Assembly: GCA_022414725.1 (NCBI GenBank)
Contig: CM039462.1
Location: 6,008,021 to 6,072,020, forward strand
Length of the DNA stretch: 64,000 nt
From: Microglena sp. YARC
Lineage: Eukaryota > Chlorophyta > Chlorophyceae > Chlamydomonadales > Chlamydomonadaceae
Direction of reading: 5' to 3'
Numbering within the stretch: the stretch's first letter is position 1; each line of letters begins with the position of its first letter. The notes under the pieces were generated by a model. It was not told where the DNA came from, made no database searches, and saw only the letters and a program-made list of their open reading frames with translations. The position numbers were made by a program, and so were the translations under genes. Positions 26,716-39,800 of the stretch are shown piece after piece.

Positions 26716-27192
26716 GTCTAAAACAATGCAAATAGTCACTTGGTCGTGACACTATACACATGCATGTGTGTGTGGATGTGTGTAAAAGTATAAAACAGTG
26801 AAAATAGTCACCTGGTACGACACTATATATGTGCGAGTGTGTGTGTGTGTACGTGTGTGTGTGTGTTGTGTGTTGTGTGTGTGTGTACGTGTGTGTGTGT
26901 GTACGTGTGTGTGTGTAACGTATAAAACAGGGTAAATAGTCACCTAGTTGTGACACTATATACATGTAGGTGTGTGTATGTGTGTAACAGTATAAACAAT
27001 GAAAATAGTTACCTGGTCGTGACACTATATACATGTATGTGTGTGTTTGTGTGTAAAAGTATAAAACAATTAAAATAGTCACCTAGTTACGACACTATAT
27101 ACATGTATGTGTGTGTGTGTGTGTAATGTATAAAACAGGGTAAATAGTCACCTGGTTACGACACTATATACATGCGAGTGTGTGTGTGTGTG

Positions 27193-27231
<39 letters not shown>

Positions 27232-27348
27232 GTATAAAACAGGGTAAATGGTCACCTGGTTGTGACACTATATACATGTATGTGTGTGTGTATGTATGTG
27301 TGCAAAAGTATAAAATAGTGAAAATAGTCAAGTGGTTACGACACTATA

Positions 27349-27394
<46 letters not shown>

Positions 27395-27442
27395 GTATAA
27401 AACAGGGTAAATGGTCACCTGGTTGTGACACTATATACATGC

Positions 27443-27495
<53 letters not shown>

Positions 27496-30400
27496 GTATA
27501 CAACAGTCAAAATAGTCACCTGGTTTTTACACTGCATGCTGGTCCAGACAGCCGTCATCACTTCCTCGGCATCTGTAGGCTCCAGACCAGAGGGGATATA
27601 AATGGAGCTCACATTTAGCTTCCAATCTCCTCCACCTGTGGAAGTAATTCAAATTTTGATTTAAAAACGATCTAGGCTCCCACTGGCCCACCAGCTCATG
27701 CTGTCACCTAAGCCACTGTTACCTCAACCACATGCGGCAGTAATTCAAATTCAAATTCAAAAATGGTGTAGCCTCGCACCAGTCCACCACCTCATGGTGT
27801 CACCTAAAAGCCACTGTTACCTCAACCACATGCGGCAGTAATTCAAATTCAAATTCAAAAATGGTGTAGCCTCGCACCAGTCCACCTCCTCATGGTGTCA
27901 CCTAAAAGCCACTGTCACCTCAACCACATGCGGCAGTAATTTAAATTCAAATTCAAAAATGGTGTAGCCTCCCACCAGTCCACCACCTCATGGTGTCAAC
28001 TTATCTACGGTTACCTCCACCACCTGTGGCAGTAGTTCAAATTTAAATTCAAAAGTTGTGTTGCCTCCCACCAGTCCACCACCTCATGCTGTCACCTAAT
28101 TCACTTCTACCTCCCCCATCTGTGGTAGTTTTGTTTCTGTAACGATTCAAGCTGGCAGACAACACAAGTTTTGAATTTAAATTTCAATTCCTTGTGGTTT
28201 GAATTCTTGCCATTTCCGGATTCGGGCCTGTTGGCTTCATAACCAACAGCCTAGGTGAGAGATTTTTTTTTCAAATCTGAAAGTGGGTTTTTCTAGCTTA
28301 ATGGTTCTAGGCCTCCTCCAGGGACAGCGTTTTAGTGCCTTTTATAGCTTTTTGTAGCTTTTGGGGGCCATTTGGGGCAAAAAAAAAAAACTTTTTACAG
28401 CGATAATTTCTCCAAAACGGGGTCAAAACTAGCGATCGCTATGTATAGCGGAAAAAAATATCCCTGCCTAGGTGCCCATGGGGGAGGGGTGGGCAATTTT
28501 GAGAAACAAGCCAAGTCGCGTCACAAGCGATGTGGGATATTGGCGCCGCTTTACAGGATAGGCCAAAGCCAGGGTTTACGACACGACACAGTTAGAGCTA
28601 AGGTGACAAACAAACGGACACATGGGGAGCCATGGGGGCTCCCTTCCCCCTGTGTGAGGGGGGCTCCCAATGTTTTTGTTATGTCAACGCGTCTCAAATT
28701 GAGCGACTCAGTGCAACCGCAGTGCGATGCGCTGCCACCCTAACCCTGCTGAGCGCTGAGCCAGAAGGGGTCGGGGGGGCATTTCTGACTAGTTCAGCCG
28801 GACACATGCGTCGCCATGCATGGACAGAATTGTGACGCGTCGCACAAAACAATAGTTTGGGGTTACGCCAATATCCCCACCTGTGGAACTGTAGCCGCTT
28901 GTGCTGTTATCCAGAAAGTAGTCAATTGCAGCACGCTTTCCTTCATACCATTTGTCCTGCACCTCCACCACTTCGTCGATGACCTTGCTGGCGGCATCTG
29001 GAGGCAGGCAAGGTGAAGAAAGGTGCATTGAGTGAAAGGTGGTATACCGGTATGTAGGGAACGGCAATATGATATCATATGATATCATGCCATCATATGA
29101 TATCATATGATACTATGATATCATATGATACCGGCAGTCTGACTAGGATAAAGTTACCATGTATATACAAATCATCTGATGCAATTTGTATGATATCGTA
29201 TGTTATCATACTCACATTTGGTCATCAATCATATGATATGCCGGTCCCTAGGTATACGCCTATGCCTATGTCTATATGCCTGTGACAGTGTTTGTGCCTA
29301 TGCCTTTGTCTACGTCCCTGTCTCTGTCTCTGTCACTCTCTGCTGGCCCAGCACTGTTTTTTTGTGTGACATGTCACAAATTGAGCGACTTGGTGCTACC
29401 CCAATGCGACGCCCTGCCCCCCGAACCCCGTGGAGGGGTTTTGGGGGCCATTTCTGACTTTTTTAGCCAGACCCATGCGTGGCCATGCAGCGACAGAATG
29501 GCAAAGCGTCATCGGATAGAAAAAAAGTGGCCCAGTCTGTGCCTCTGTCTCTGTCTCTGTGTTTGCCTGTCCCTGTCTGTCTGTCTGTCTCTGTCTATCT
29601 GTCTCTGTCTGTATTTCTCTATTTGTCTGTCTGTCTCTGTCTGTATCTATCTGTCTTTGTCTGTCTGTCTTATATCGTCTCTGTATCTCTGTCTGTCTGC
29701 CTCTGTCTGTCTGTCTGTCTCTGTCTCTGTCTGTCTGTCTCTGTCTCTGTCTATCTGTCTCTGTCTCTGTATGTCTCTTTCTGTCTGTCTCTGTCTGTCT
29801 GTCTCTGTCTGTCTCTGTATATCTGTCTCTGTCTGTCTCTGTCTGTCTTTGTCTGTCTCTGTCTATCTGTCTATCTGTCTGTCTCTGTTTGTCTCTGTCT
29901 GTCTCTGTCTGTCTCTGTATATCTGTCTCTATCTGTCTCTGTCTGTCTCTATTTGTCTCTGTCTGTCTCTGTCTGTCTCTGTCTGTCTGTCTCTGTCTGT
30001 CTCTGTCTGTCTGTCTCTGTCTATCTGTCTCTGTCTGTCTATTTGTCTCTGTCTGTCTCTGTCTGTCTCTGTTTGTCTCTGTCTGTCTCTGTCTGTCTCT
30101 GTCTATCTGTCTCTGTCTGTCTCTGTCTATCTGTCTCTGTCTGTCTCTGTGTCTCTGTCTGTCTCTGTGTCTCTATCTGTCTCTGTTCATCTGTCTCTGT
30201 CTATCTGTCTCTGTCTGTCTCTGTCTCTGTCTGCCTCTATCTGTCTCTGTCTGTCTGTCTCTGTCTGTCTCTGTCTGTCGGGGGAAAAGTGTTGCTTAGT
30301 CTCTATCTCATCCTCTGGTTAACCGTGTTACACAATTTAATTGCGGTCCAGCCACACAGTACTAAAAAACACCTGCATCTGGCTGCCTCTGTCTGCCACT

Positions 30401-31642
30401 GTCCGTCTCTGTCTTTGTCTCTACCTCAGTCTCTGCCTGTCTCTGTGTGCCTCCGTCTCTGTCTGACTCTGTCTCAGTTTTTGTGTGCCTTCATCTCTGT
30501 CTCTGTCCGCCTCCATCTCCATCTCTATCCATGTCTATGTCGGTTTTTGTCTTTGTCTCTGCCTCTGTCTGTCCCTATCTCAGTCTCTGACTCTGGTTAT
30601 CGGTGTTACACAATTAAATTGCGGTCCTGCCGCACAGTAAAAACAAAAACATCTTAATTTAGAACCAATAAATAATTAGCCAGCCAGCCAGAAACCAACT
30701 TTAATATATCAAATAAAATAAGTCATCTAGTTAGGGACTTGCCCTTGTATCACATAACATTTGCTTAACTAGGTGTGTCATTAAGCTGATCACTTCTCTG
30801 ACTCTGACTGTCTCTGTCTGTCTGTCTGCCTGTCTCCATCTCTATCTCTATCTTAATCTCTGTCAGTCTCTGTCTGTCTCCATCTCTGGCTCTATCTCTG
30901 TCTATGTCTCAGTCTCTACCTCTGTTTCTGTCTGTCTGTCTCCATCTCTATTTCTATCTTTATCTCTGCCTGTCTCTGTCTCTGTCTCTGTCCGCCTCCG
31001 TTGTCTGTCTCTGTCAGCCTCTGTCTGTCTCAGTCAGCCTCTGTCTGTCTCTATCTCTACCTCTGTCTCTCTGTCTCAATCTCTGACTCTACCTCTGTCT
31101 CTCTCTATTTCTGTATGTGTCTCTATCTCTATCTCTGCTGGCCCAGCACACAGGCTTTGCTTCCAATTAGATAAAACTATGAGGGATGTAGCCACCACTG
31201 GAGTGGGAAAATACACCTGTCTTCAGGTTGTCCCATATGAATGTCCGCATCTGTGCATATAGGATCTGCTCCCTAGTAGATGAAATACAGCAGGGTGTGT
31301 GGCAAAGGGAGGGATCTAGCCCACACTGGTGTGGGAAAATACGCTTTTGTCAGGCTGTCCCATATGAATGTCCGCATCTGTGCATCCAGGATATGCCCAC
31401 AGTTGCCTGACTCCGGGAGGGAGCTCGCCAACAATTTCACAAGCCTAAAGGATTTGCTCCCTACTAGATGAAAATCAGCAGGGTGTGTGGCAAAGGGAGG
31501 GATCTAGTCACCGCTGCTGTGGCCTAACTCACCTAGTGTCAGGTTGTCCCACGTGAATGTCCGAATCTGGGCATATAGGATCTCCTCCCAAGTGATTGAG
31601 GTCGGGAGAGAGTTGGCCAACACTTTCCTGAGGGGGTGAGGG

Positions 31643-31677
<35 letters not shown>

Positions 31678-33866
31678 TAGGTGTGGGTGTGGGTGGGTGG
31701 ATGGGTGCAAAGGGGGGTGGATGGGTCGGGAGAGAGTTGGCCAACACTTTTGTGAGGGGGTGAAGGCGGAGGGGGGGGGGATAGGTGTGGGTGTGGGTGG
31801 GGTGGATGGGGTCGGGAGAGACTTGGCCAACACTTTCCTGAGGGGGTGAGGGCGGTGTGTGGGTGATGGTGATGGGTGCGTGTGGATGGGTGTGGGTGGA
31901 TGGATGGGTGATAAGGTGTGTGTGTGGATGGGTGTGTGGGGGTGTGTGGGGGGGGGGGGATGGGTGTGGGGGGGGGAATGGGTGTGGTGGGGGTGGGGTG
32001 GGGGGGCAGACATATCCCGATCCAAAACTTACACAAAGATAAACTAAGCTGATGGGAGAAACAATCAGGCCATCATCACCACCACCACCGCCACCATCAC
32101 TACCACCACCATCACCACCCTCACCATCACCACCGTCGGATCTGAGCAGAGAGCGAGAAGAGAAGGTAGGTCGTTCAAGGAGACGAACTGGACCACTGGA
32201 TACAGCTAGAGGGAAGAGACCACCTTCAAAACAACTGGATATACACAATCATTTACTACATATTACATACATAACCTGAATAAACAACCCACAAGGATCA
32301 ATTTTTAACTGAGCAGGGACAATCCACCTTCAAAACAAACCTGAAACGAACCACCTTCAAAAAAAACTAAAAAAAACTACCATCTCCTCCTCAAGATCTA
32401 CCACCACACACACGCGCACACACACATTCTTTCGACTTGGTTTGAGTCGGTTCGATGGTTTGGGAGCTTCTGGCCCCTTCAAACCCCGATTTCATTATGC
32501 GGCACACGAGCAACTTCCCAACTGAAGACCACTCCTTACCTAAGCAAGGAGCGAGAGGAGTATGTAGGTTGGTTGACAAGGAGACCTGAGCTGCTCAACA
32601 CAGCCAGGGGGGTGGGGCTGGGGCTATGTAACGTTATTAATTTCCCTTCTCTCCTGTATATTAATCATCAGTTATTACTTATTACATTCACTACGGTGAC
32701 TATAGCTAGCTCCGGCTTCCGCTGTGGTGTCCTTAACATCACGTCCTGTGAGTGACTGTATTACACGGACGTAAAAATTTCAATTTCTATTTCTATTACA
32801 TTCGCTACCTGAATAAACTACCCATGAGGAGCACTCCTGACAGCCTTACCTGAGCAAGGAGCGAGAGGAGTATGTAGGTTGGTTGACAAGGAGACCTGAG
32901 CTACTCAACACAGCCAGGGGGGTGGGTAACGTTATCAATTCCCCGTCTCACCTGGACATTTACCCTCAGTTATTACTTATTACATTCGTTACCTGAATAA
33001 CCCATGAGGCCCACTTCTTACCTGAGCAAGGAGCGAGAGGAGAAGGTAGGTTGGTTGACAAGGAGACCTGAGCTACTGGACACAGCCAGGGGGCAGACCT
33101 CCAGCGAGCACTCCGTCAATCCGTTTTCGATGGGGTCGCCCTCCCACTTGTAGCTATTGGCGGGCTGGGTTTGCATATCCCACACGTGCGTGGAGCCAGG
33201 AAGGGGGGCGGCTCTCAGATTTCCAGAGACGTTGGGGTTCCACTCATGTTCATTGCTGACAAAGGGCGAGTAATCAAAGTCGATGGTGATGGCGCATGTG
33301 TGGGTGTGGTGGGATGTGTGGGTGCAGGTGCGGGTTGGGGGGTGGAGGTGGGGTGTGCGGCTGCGGCTGTGGGGTGTGGGTTGCAGGTGTGGGGGTGTGT
33401 GGGGGTGTAGGAGTGTGTGTGTGGGGGTAGGGCTGGGGGGGGGGGGGGGGGGGGTCTGTCATATCACTACGTTTGATGGGTACCATATATTTTATAACTT
33501 GCTAATAGCCTCTCAGGATCCGCTCAGGATAGTCTATAGTATCTTGCTTATCTGAGGATATGCATCCCTTTAGCCTAATTGGCAACCCTCCTGGACTGCC
33601 ACATACAACTTACGTGTGGCAAAAGTAAATATCATAATGTATATGTTAGGGACAAGCCATGCGAAAGTCAGCCTCAGGAGCTGTTCTGAGAGAATGAGCC
33701 CTGGGGGGCTCGGGGGGAAGCTCGTTGCACTGGGGTTGCACCGAGTTGCCCAATTTGCCCCCCACCCACCCACCCACCCACCCACACCCACCCACACACA
33801 GACATGGTCCTCACATGTGCTGCTCTAGAAGAAAACTGCTGATTGCAATTGAGCCCCCCCCCTCCC

Positions 33867-33897
<31 letters not shown>

Positions 33898-36800
33898 ACA
33901 CACAAATTGGTACTCACATGTGCCATTCTGGAATAATTTGTTGATGAGTGGGCAATGGAGGCCACCAGTCCCCCTAGAATCAGGTCCCAATGCTGCCAGT
34001 GAGTACAGCACACGCAGCGCTTCAGAGAACGCAGGGTTGTTGGTCAAGCGGGTCTCTAGAGGAAGGGTGTTTGGTTTGAAATGAAAGCCTTGAGAGAGAC
34101 CCTCAGTTCTGCAGGTGGGACATGAGGTGGGGGGAGGGTTAGGCGCCTGGTGCTTAGTGCTTGGTGTTCGGTGGGTGGGGGAGGGGTGGGACATGGGTGG
34201 AGGGACGGGTTAGGTGCCTGGTGCCTGGTTCTTGGTGTTCGGTGGGTGGTGTTTGGTGGGTGGGCGGGGCGGGGGCAGAGGCAGGGTGTGTGGGTTGAAA
34301 TGAAAGCCTTGAGAAAGACCCTCAGTTCTGCACGCGGGGACATGGGGTGGGGGGAGGGGTTAGTGCCTGGTGCTTGGTATTCCGTGGGTGGGTGGGTGGG
34401 TGGGTGCCTACAGACACAAGTTCCCTTCCTTACAAATCCCCCCCTACGATATTCACCAGACTCACATCAAGTACGAGGCAGCTATGGCTGACAATAGGTA
34501 GCCTCCTTTACACACTGAGCAGTATGGTGCTACATAAACACACGAGCCCTGTCCTTACAAATCCCCCGTGTTCTACTTTTTCTTTTTAGCCCTTCCTGTC
34601 ACAGTTGGGCAAGCCTCTGTAGCCTATTGGCATACATACAAAAATGTAATGTGACTGTAACAAACATACAAAAATGTAATGTGACTGTAACATACATAAC
34701 ACATGTAATGTGACAGTAACATACATAACGCATGTAATGTGACAGTAACATACATAACACCTGTAATGTGACTGTAACAAACATACAAAAATGTAATGTG
34801 ACAGTAACATACATAACACATGTAATGTGACAGTAACATACATAACACATGTAATGTGACTGTAACAAACATACAAAAATGTAATGTGACAGTAACATAC
34901 ATACACAAATGTAATGTGACAGTAACATACATAACACATGTAATGTGACAGTAACATACATAACACATGTAATGTGACTGTAACAAACATACAAAAATGT
35001 AATGTGACAGTAACATACATACACAAATGTAATGTGACAGTAACATACATAACACATGTAATGTGACTGTAACAAACATACAAAAATGTAATGTGACAGT
35101 AACATACATACACAAATGTAATGTGACACTCGCATACATACAAAAATGCAATGTGACAGTAACATACATACAAATACCCCCGTATGATATACACCAGATT
35201 CGTATCATGTACGAGGCAGCTATGGCTGACAACATGTACCCTCCTTTGCACATGTAGCCTGTGGACAAGCCGATAGGCCACACATGGACACCATCCCCAT
35301 CCAGGGTCAACAAGTAGTCTTATTGTGTAATTCAAGGATCACTGTAGCATGAACTCAGGCCCCCCATCCCCTATTTGGCCTACCCCTGGACTGTTACATA
35401 CACACATACATACTTACATATATACATATGCCAAGCATGGGCACCATCCCAATCCAGGTGCAACAAGGAGCCTCTGAAGGCTAGTAGAAGCCCTTTGGCG
35501 CTTTTAGTTCAATCCGCAATGTGGAGGCTGAGGGCGCCACTGGTAAGCCACTATTTAGATTGTTTAGGTTGTAAAAGGTTGGCTGCGAATATGCAAGTCC
35601 CTTTAGCCAAGTTGGATATCCATGGACTGTGAAACAACACACACCAGACTCACATCATGTACGAGGCAGCTATGGCTGACAATATGTAACCTCCTTTGCA
35701 CATGTAACCTGTGGACAAGCACACAGGCCAGTCCTGGACACCATCCCCATCCAGGTCCAACAAGTAGGCCTTAGGCAAAGCCTCTGGCTCATTAGGATCT
35801 GGCTGTCGACGTAGTTTTGTGGAGACTACATTGATCAACTCTTCCCAAGTGTCTGGGAAGTGATCGATCCCTTGACCCCTGAGCATGTCCTCTCTGCAGA
35901 TGAGTGGGTGGGTGGGTGGGTGGGTGGGATGGATGGATGGGGTGGGAGTCTGGCATCCCTTGAGCCCTGAGCATGTCCTCTCTGAAGATGGTGGTTTGGG
36001 GTAGATGAGGCAGGTGTAGGGTAGATGAGGCAGGTGTAGGAGAGGTTGCTCCTCAACATCAGAGCACAGCAAAGCACTGCACAGCAAAGGACAGTACAGC
36101 ACAGCGCAGCAAAGCCAGACACACTCAATGTTTCTTGAGCATGGGCAACACGCACCGGTAGTAAACCAGCATGTATGAATCTGGAATTGGCCCCGTCACA
36201 GTGAGGTTGATGCCTAGCAACTCATCGGGATCGACATACTCGAATTCAGACGGCACCTCACTGCAAAAGGAATCAGGATGAGGGTAAAGGTGAGGATGAG
36301 GATGAGGATGAGGATGAGGGATAAGGGAGGAGGGAGGAGAAGGGAGGAGAAGGGAGGAGGAGGAGGAGGAGGGAGAAGAAGGGAGGAAGGAGGAGAGGAG
36401 GTAGGAGGGAGGAGGGAGGAGGAGGAGGGAGGAGGGAGGAGAGGAGGGAGAAGAAGGGAGGAAGGAGGAGAAGGGAGGGGAGGGAGGAAGGAGGAGGGAG
36501 GAGGGAGGCGGGAGGAGGGAGGAGGGATGGGGACGGTGAATGAGGAATGAGGGATGAGGGATGAGGACGAGGAATGAGGGATGAGGGATGAGGGATGAAG
36601 GATGAGGATGAGAATGAGGATTTGGATGAGGATGCAAGATTTGGACAAGGATGAGGATGAGGGATGAGGATAAGGAATGAGGGATGAGGGATAAGGGATG
36701 AGGATGAGGATGAGGATAGAGGGGCGAGGGTAGGGGGAGAGGGTGGGCGGGGGGTGGGGTGGGGAGAGGGGGCGGGGAAGGGGGGGAGGGGGGGAAGGGA

Positions 36801-39800
36801 GAGGGGGATATGCAGATTCACCTCAGGGCTATGTCTGCTATTTTACCAGGGTGGGTGGGGTGGGGGAGGGGGAGGGGGGAATGGAGAGGGGGAGGGGGAG
36901 GGGGAGGGGAGGGAGGGGGAGGGGGAGGGGGAGCGGAGCGGGAGGGGGAGCGGGAGGAGGAAAGGGAAAGGAAGAGGGGGAGGGGGGAGGGAGAGGGGGA
37001 GAGGGGGAGGGGGAGGGGGAGAGGGGAGGGGGAGAGGGAGGGGTTAAGGGAGAGGGAGAGGAGGGAGGGGGAGGGGGAAGGGGGAGAGGGGAAGGAATAG
37101 GGGGAGGGGGGAGGCTTAGGGGGAAGGGGGAGGGGGGAAGGGAGACGGAGAGGGGAGGGGAGGGGATGGGGGAAGGGAGAGGGAGAGGGAGAGGGAGGGG
37201 GGGAGGGGAAGGGAGAGGGGGGAAGGAGAGGGGGAGGGGGAAGGGGGAGGGGAGGGGGGGGGAAAGGGGAAGGGGAAAGGGAGGGGAAGGGGGCTAGGGG
37301 GGGGGGGGGGGGGGGGGGGGGGGTATGCAGACTCACCTTTGAGGGGCTATGTCGGCTATTTTACCGGGGAAGTATTCATGCCACAACAAGTGGTTGGACA
37401 CCTGTGGATCAAGTTAACATTTGTTAGGTTAGTTGGTTGGTTGGTTGGATGATTGGTTGACTGTTTCCACATGTGCTGGAAACGTTGCGGTCACAGTACA
37501 TTGGGAGTACAGAAGTAAGATAAAGTTATGGTTACAGTACATTGGCAACCAGCACATCCAGGGCAGCAAGCTGGCTCAACGTGGGGGAACCGCAGTACTA
37601 GTGTCTAGTGTCTAGTTTACAGTGTATTGAGTATGTGTATAGTGTATTGAGTATGTGTATAGTGTATAGTGTATAGTGTATTGAGTATGTGTATAGTGTA
37701 TTGAGTATGTGTATAGTGTATAGTGTATAGTGTGTAGTGTATAGTGTATAGTGTATAGTGTATAGTGTATAGTGTATAGTGTATAGTGTATAGTGTATAG
37801 TGTATTGTGTATAGTGTATAGTGTATAGTGTATAGTGTATAGTGTATAGTGTATATATATGATATAGTGTATAGCGTATAGGACGAATCAATCAACACAC
37901 ATTTGATACAGAATACAGCTAAAGTATAAAATGAATGAAGTATAGGACAAATCAATCAGCATAAATATCGCATCTGCAGCATCTAAGTGAATTAAGTTTA
38001 ACATCTGCCGAGGCCTCCGCGAGCTCATCCCTTCTCAGCATAAATTTAGTATAGGACAAATCAATCAGCACAAATAGGATCAAGTGCATAGCTCAGTCAA
38101 CAGAAATAGGGTCAGGTGCAGGATCAAGTATAAAGCTCAATCAACACAAATATGACGAGATTTTTGATCGAGTATATAGCTCAGTCAACACGAATATGAT
38201 TAAGTATAGGATCAAGTATTATGATCAAGTATATAGCTCAGTCAACACAAATAGGATTAAATATAGCCTCAAGTAAATAGCTCAGTCGACACAAATAGGA
38301 TGAGGTATAGCTTCAAGTAAATAGCCCAGTCAACACAGATAGGATGAGGTATAAGATCAAGTACATAGCTCAGTCAACACAAATAGGATGAAGTAGTGCA
38401 GTGCATTCAACACAAGATCTCACCTTGCCATGGTAGCTTAGCCAGTTTCAGTGATACGCTTGGTCTAGTGGTACACCAAATCGCTTTAACGACGAAGGGT
38501 CGGGGGTTCGATTCCCCTTACGGTCACCCTTAGCGTTGAAGGTCGTTGTCAACCCCGATGGTAGCTTGTCCAGTCGAGGTGGTAGACCGTTCTCTGCCCG
38601 CGTACGACGGGTTCCCTTAACACCACGCCCCACCAGGCGTTATCATTACGATGGTAGCTTTGTCCAGGTAAAGTAGCAGCCCGTTCCCTACCGCCGTTAG
38701 ACGGTGCTTCCTTAATACAACGCTCCACCAGGCATTATCATTACATAGCTGTCAACTCTAGATCTCACCTCAGCACTTTATTTTAAAATCAAGTGCATAG
38801 CTCAGTGTCCCAGTTCGCCGAATGGCTCAGTGGCAGAGCTCAGAACGACATAGGTGCCGGGTTCGAATCCCCACGGGTGCGCTTAAGTGTTCGCGGTTGC
38901 TGTCAACCGCCATGGTAGCTTTGCCCAGGTTAAGTAGCAGCCCGTTCCCTACCGTCGTAAGACGGGGCTCCCTTAATACAACGCTCTACCAGGCGTTATC
39001 ATTACATAGCTCAGTCAAGACAAGATCTCACCTCAGCAGCAGCATAGTGAATTAAGTCCAACATCTGTTGAGGTCTCCAAGAGATGAGATGATCTTTGTA
39101 TGCTGTTCCGCCGATCAAAGAATTCAGGCAGCTGACATCTGCCAAAAGGGGCTATGCAGGCAAGGGGAGGGAGGGGGGTTGGGGGATGGGGTGGCCACAA
39201 TCACTACAACACATAACTAACAACATGAGAACATGACTAACAACATGAGAACATGACTAACAACATGAGAACATGACTAACGACATGAGAACATGACTAA
39301 CGACATGAGAACATGACTAAGAACATGAGAACATGACTAACAACATGAGAACATGACTAACAACATGAGAACATGACTAACAACATGAGGACATGACTAA
39401 CAACATGAGAACATGACTAACAACATGAGAACATGACTAACAACATGAGAACATGACTAACAACATGAGAACATGACTAACAACATGAGAACATGACTAA
39501 CAACATGAGAACATGACTAACAACATGAGAACATGACTAACAACATGAGAACATGACTAACAACATAAGAACATGACTAACAACATGAGAACATGACTAA
39601 CAACATGAGAACATGACTAACAACATGAGAACATGACTAACAACTTGAGAACATGACTAACAACATGAGAACATGACTAACAACATGAGAACATGACTAA
39701 CAACATGAGGACATTACTAACAACATGAGAGCATCACTAACATCAGGAAAGGGAAGCTCATCTCCGTGACTTGGCTACAATCACTAACACAGATGACTAA

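Noticed and set aside
29535..31135. Long Cys/Ser/Leu ORFs
   Set aside because: Produced by the CTGTCT repeat.
34586..35335. 249-codon ORF rich in CYCHIT
   Set aside because: It is the 34-36 bp minisatellite read in frame, attached to an exon 6 fragment.
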